A DNA stretch of 64,000 nt from SZUA-265 sp966249405 (GTDB lineage: Bacteria > Myxococcota_A > Polyangia > Polyangiales > Polyangiaceae). A program made the translations under genes and the position numbers. Of the stretch, positions 62,580 to 64,000 are shown piece after piece (position 1 is the stretch's first letter; each line of letters begins with the position of its first letter). Where the stretch lies: contig CBINDO010000003.1 of the NCBI GenBank assembly GCA_966249405.1, forward strand, positions 13,785-77,784, in the 5' to 3' direction. The notes beneath the pieces are model-generated. The model had not been told where the DNA came from and did no database searches. It worked only from the letters and a program-made list of their open reading frames with translations.

Positions 62580-63742
62580 GTCAGTGGGCGCTCACGTCTC
62601 TCGCTGCGGACTCGTGGTCTCCAACGGGGTACCTGCCGATCCCAACCGTCGTCGCAGCGCCGGTCAACTACGCGGGCGGCACCTCACGACTCGCCGAAGT
62701 GGTGGACTTCATCTCGGCACGGAGCAGCAACGAACGCGGCGAGGCGGTTGTTACACCCGGTGGGGTGTCGCTCGTGACTGGAGCAGTACGAGCTTCGAAC
62801 GAAGTAGCATCAGGCGTTGTGTACCGGCTCGGTCACGAGCTTGCTCCCGGGGACGTACTCGTTCCAGTGGTGGGCGACGGCCCCTGCGTCTTCGTGACAC
62901 CGGAGCACCGGAATCTCGCGTTCACTCGCGGTTTTGCCGCTCTTCGCGCGAAAAGGGGCTTTGAAGGCCAAACACTTTGGGCTTTGCTTTCATCCGCGTC
63001 TGGAGTTCGTGCACGCAAGCAATTTGCTGTTAGCTCAAGCATTCCGCGATTGATTGCCCGTGACCTTGCTGACCTCCTGGTCCCACTCTCGATCAGTGCA
63101 CCGCCAAAGGTGGCTGACCTGTTGCCGGTACCAGCAGTCGAGCCGATAGCTTCTGTGGCCGTGGTGAGTCAGTGGCGAGAAGTTCTGTTGAAAGACGAGG
63201 ACAACTGGAGTCCGCGCCGCTTACTAGATCCACTCAGGCACTCAGGCGACGTGACGATTGGTGAAATTGGGCGTGTACGGATGGGCAGATTGGACCCCCG
63301 TGCGTTTCGCCCGGAACCGTTTGCTCGCGCTGTGCCGGCCCTGCGAGCCAGCGAGGTCGGTCGTCTATCTACGCCCCGATCGTGGACGCTGGCAGGAGAA
63401 GAGGACAAGACCGGCCCTCACACGCTGCTAGTCGGAGCGACCGCCGGTCGGATCGCCATTCCGCCAATGCAAATCGCGTTGGCTCGGGAGATTCTGGCGT
63501 TGGATGTTGAGCCTCGCGGCACTCTCAGTGCTATTGACGTTCGTGCTCGTTTGCTCGGCTATCTGGCGAGTGCGGCGGGACAAGAGCGGCTTTCGGCAAA
63601 CATGATGGGCACGGCCGTTCGGCGACTCTCCGCAAAAGACTTCCGCACGATGCGTGTTCCGGATCCGCGAGAATTGCCCGCGGAAAGCCCGCTCGAAACC
63701 GAATTACTGGTGAGTCGCCTGGAGAGGGCGCTGTGGAGCTGA
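62576..63742 (+). CDS. HsdS-like specificity protein of the second restriction module
   Basis: 388 residues from a GTG overlapping the preceding stop (GTGA). The segment LAFTRGFAALRAKRGFEGQTLWALLSS...FAVSSSIPRLIARDLADLLVPL is close in style to the first HsdS (VARLRAKKGFDGRFLYHLM) and to target-recognition domains in general. A second, weaker unit (IALAREILALDVEPRG...AVRRLSAKDFRTMRVPDP) ends the protein. The central coiled helices between TRDs are less obvious than in classical HsdS. It probably gives DNA specificity to the fused nuclease-methyltransferase. It overlaps the next gene by 10 bp. Confidence 0.7.
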   Translation: MSQWALTSLAADSWSPTGYLPIPTVVAAPVNYAGGTSRLAEVVDFISARSSNERGEAVVTPGGVSLVTGAVRASNEVASGVVYRLGHELAPGDVLVPVVGDGPCVFVTPEHRNLAFTRGFAALRAKRGFEGQTLWALLSSASGVRARKQFAVSSSIPRLIARDLADLLVPLSISAPPKVADLLPVPAVEPIASVAVVSQWREVLLKDEDNWSPRRLLDPLRHSGDVTIGEIGRVRMGRLDPRAFRPEPFARAVPALRASEVGRLSTPRSWTLAGEEDKTGPHTLLVGATAGRIAIPPMQIALAREILALDVEPRGTLSAIDVRARLLGYLASAAGQERLSANMMGTAVRRLSAKDFRTMRVPDPRELPAESPLETELLVSRLERALWS

Positions 63743-64000
63743 CAATTCACGACCTCGACCCGGCGCTCACACCAACGTTCGCTGTCGTTGGAGCGGTATA
63801 CCGGGTGTTACTCGACGACAATGACCACGCGCTTGACGATGCCTTGGCACACTTTGACGGAGCGCGAAACGAGCTGAATCATCTGGCAAATCGTTACTTC
63901 AACTTGCACCGCTTGGGCGCCGACGAGTCTGCCAGTTTCGATGCATTGGTCGTTATGACATACTTGCTCCGGACCTGGGGCACGCGCACTAGGATGTCTC
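63733..64000 (+). CDS. Unknown protein, cut by the window end
   Basis: A reading frame opens at a GTG inside the HsdS-like gene and stays open for 89 codons to the edge: ELTIHDLDPALTPTFAVVGAVYRVLLDDNDHALDDALAHF, then AGARNELNHLANRYFNLHRL-type helical sequence. No motif is recognisable in this part. In related modules a helicase or ATPase often follows the specificity gene, but nothing here shows that. Confidence 0.55.
   Translation, partial: MELTIHDLDPALTPTFAVVGAVYRVLLDDNDHALDDALAHFDGARNELNHLANRYFNLHRLGADESASFDALVVMTYLLRTWGTRTRMS

Overview
The window is high-GC bacterial DNA that most likely comes from a myxobacterium (Myxococcota, possibly order Polyangiales). The pointers are a MYXO-CTERM-type tail on the GH115 protein, several large lipoproteins with cysteine-rich CGNG...CDDG or DCGGSC repeats, a Ser/Thr kinase, and an Rhs protein with the Gly/Lys-rich N-terminus seen in this phylum. 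I saw no tRNA, rRNA, CRISPR array, transposase or integrase.

Region 1 (1-13.5 kb) is housekeeping: the start of a Ser/Thr kinase, gcvPB, a small lipoprotein, a glycosyltransferase-like half protein, hemC, a zinc-ribbon thioredoxin, a secreted GH115 glucuronidase, and a leuB-ilvB-ilvN operon. That operon is preceded by a valine-rich leader peptide and a candidate attenuator. Region 2 (13.3-23.1 kb) holds a DUF2905 membrane protein, a RadD-like helicase and three surface lipoproteins.

Region 3 (23.2-35.4 kb, minus strand) is a toxin-immunity operon. An Rhs toxin with a deaminase-like C-terminus is followed by two SUKH-like proteins, then two helical-repeat proteins and a STAND-type NTPase, then two more SUKH-like paralogues. 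Region 4 (35.9-44.2 kb) has an Asp-box lipoprotein, a self-inhibited (class II) Fic protein, further lipoproteins, a decayed copy of the Rhs 5' region and an uncharacterised exported protein.

Region 5 (44.3 kb to the end, plus strand) is the most interesting. A CARF-like sensor fused to a sigma-54 activator is followed by a near-consensus -24/-12 promoter, which heads one closely packed gene run. The run contains hsdR, a truncated AlbA_2-type ATPase fragment, hsdM, hsdS, a Rossmann methyltransferase, a reverse transcriptase, a membrane-TPR protein, a DUF4365-like nuclease, a nuclease-methyltransferase fusion, an HsdS-like protein and an unknown protein cut by the window end. I infer a signal-induced composite defence island.

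Two dispersed elements fall between genes. One is a ~58-nt element with a 6-bp stem and 18-nt loop, in six good copies and one decayed copy, whose stem shows compensatory base changes. The other is a 30-bp palindrome found at two convergent gene junctions.
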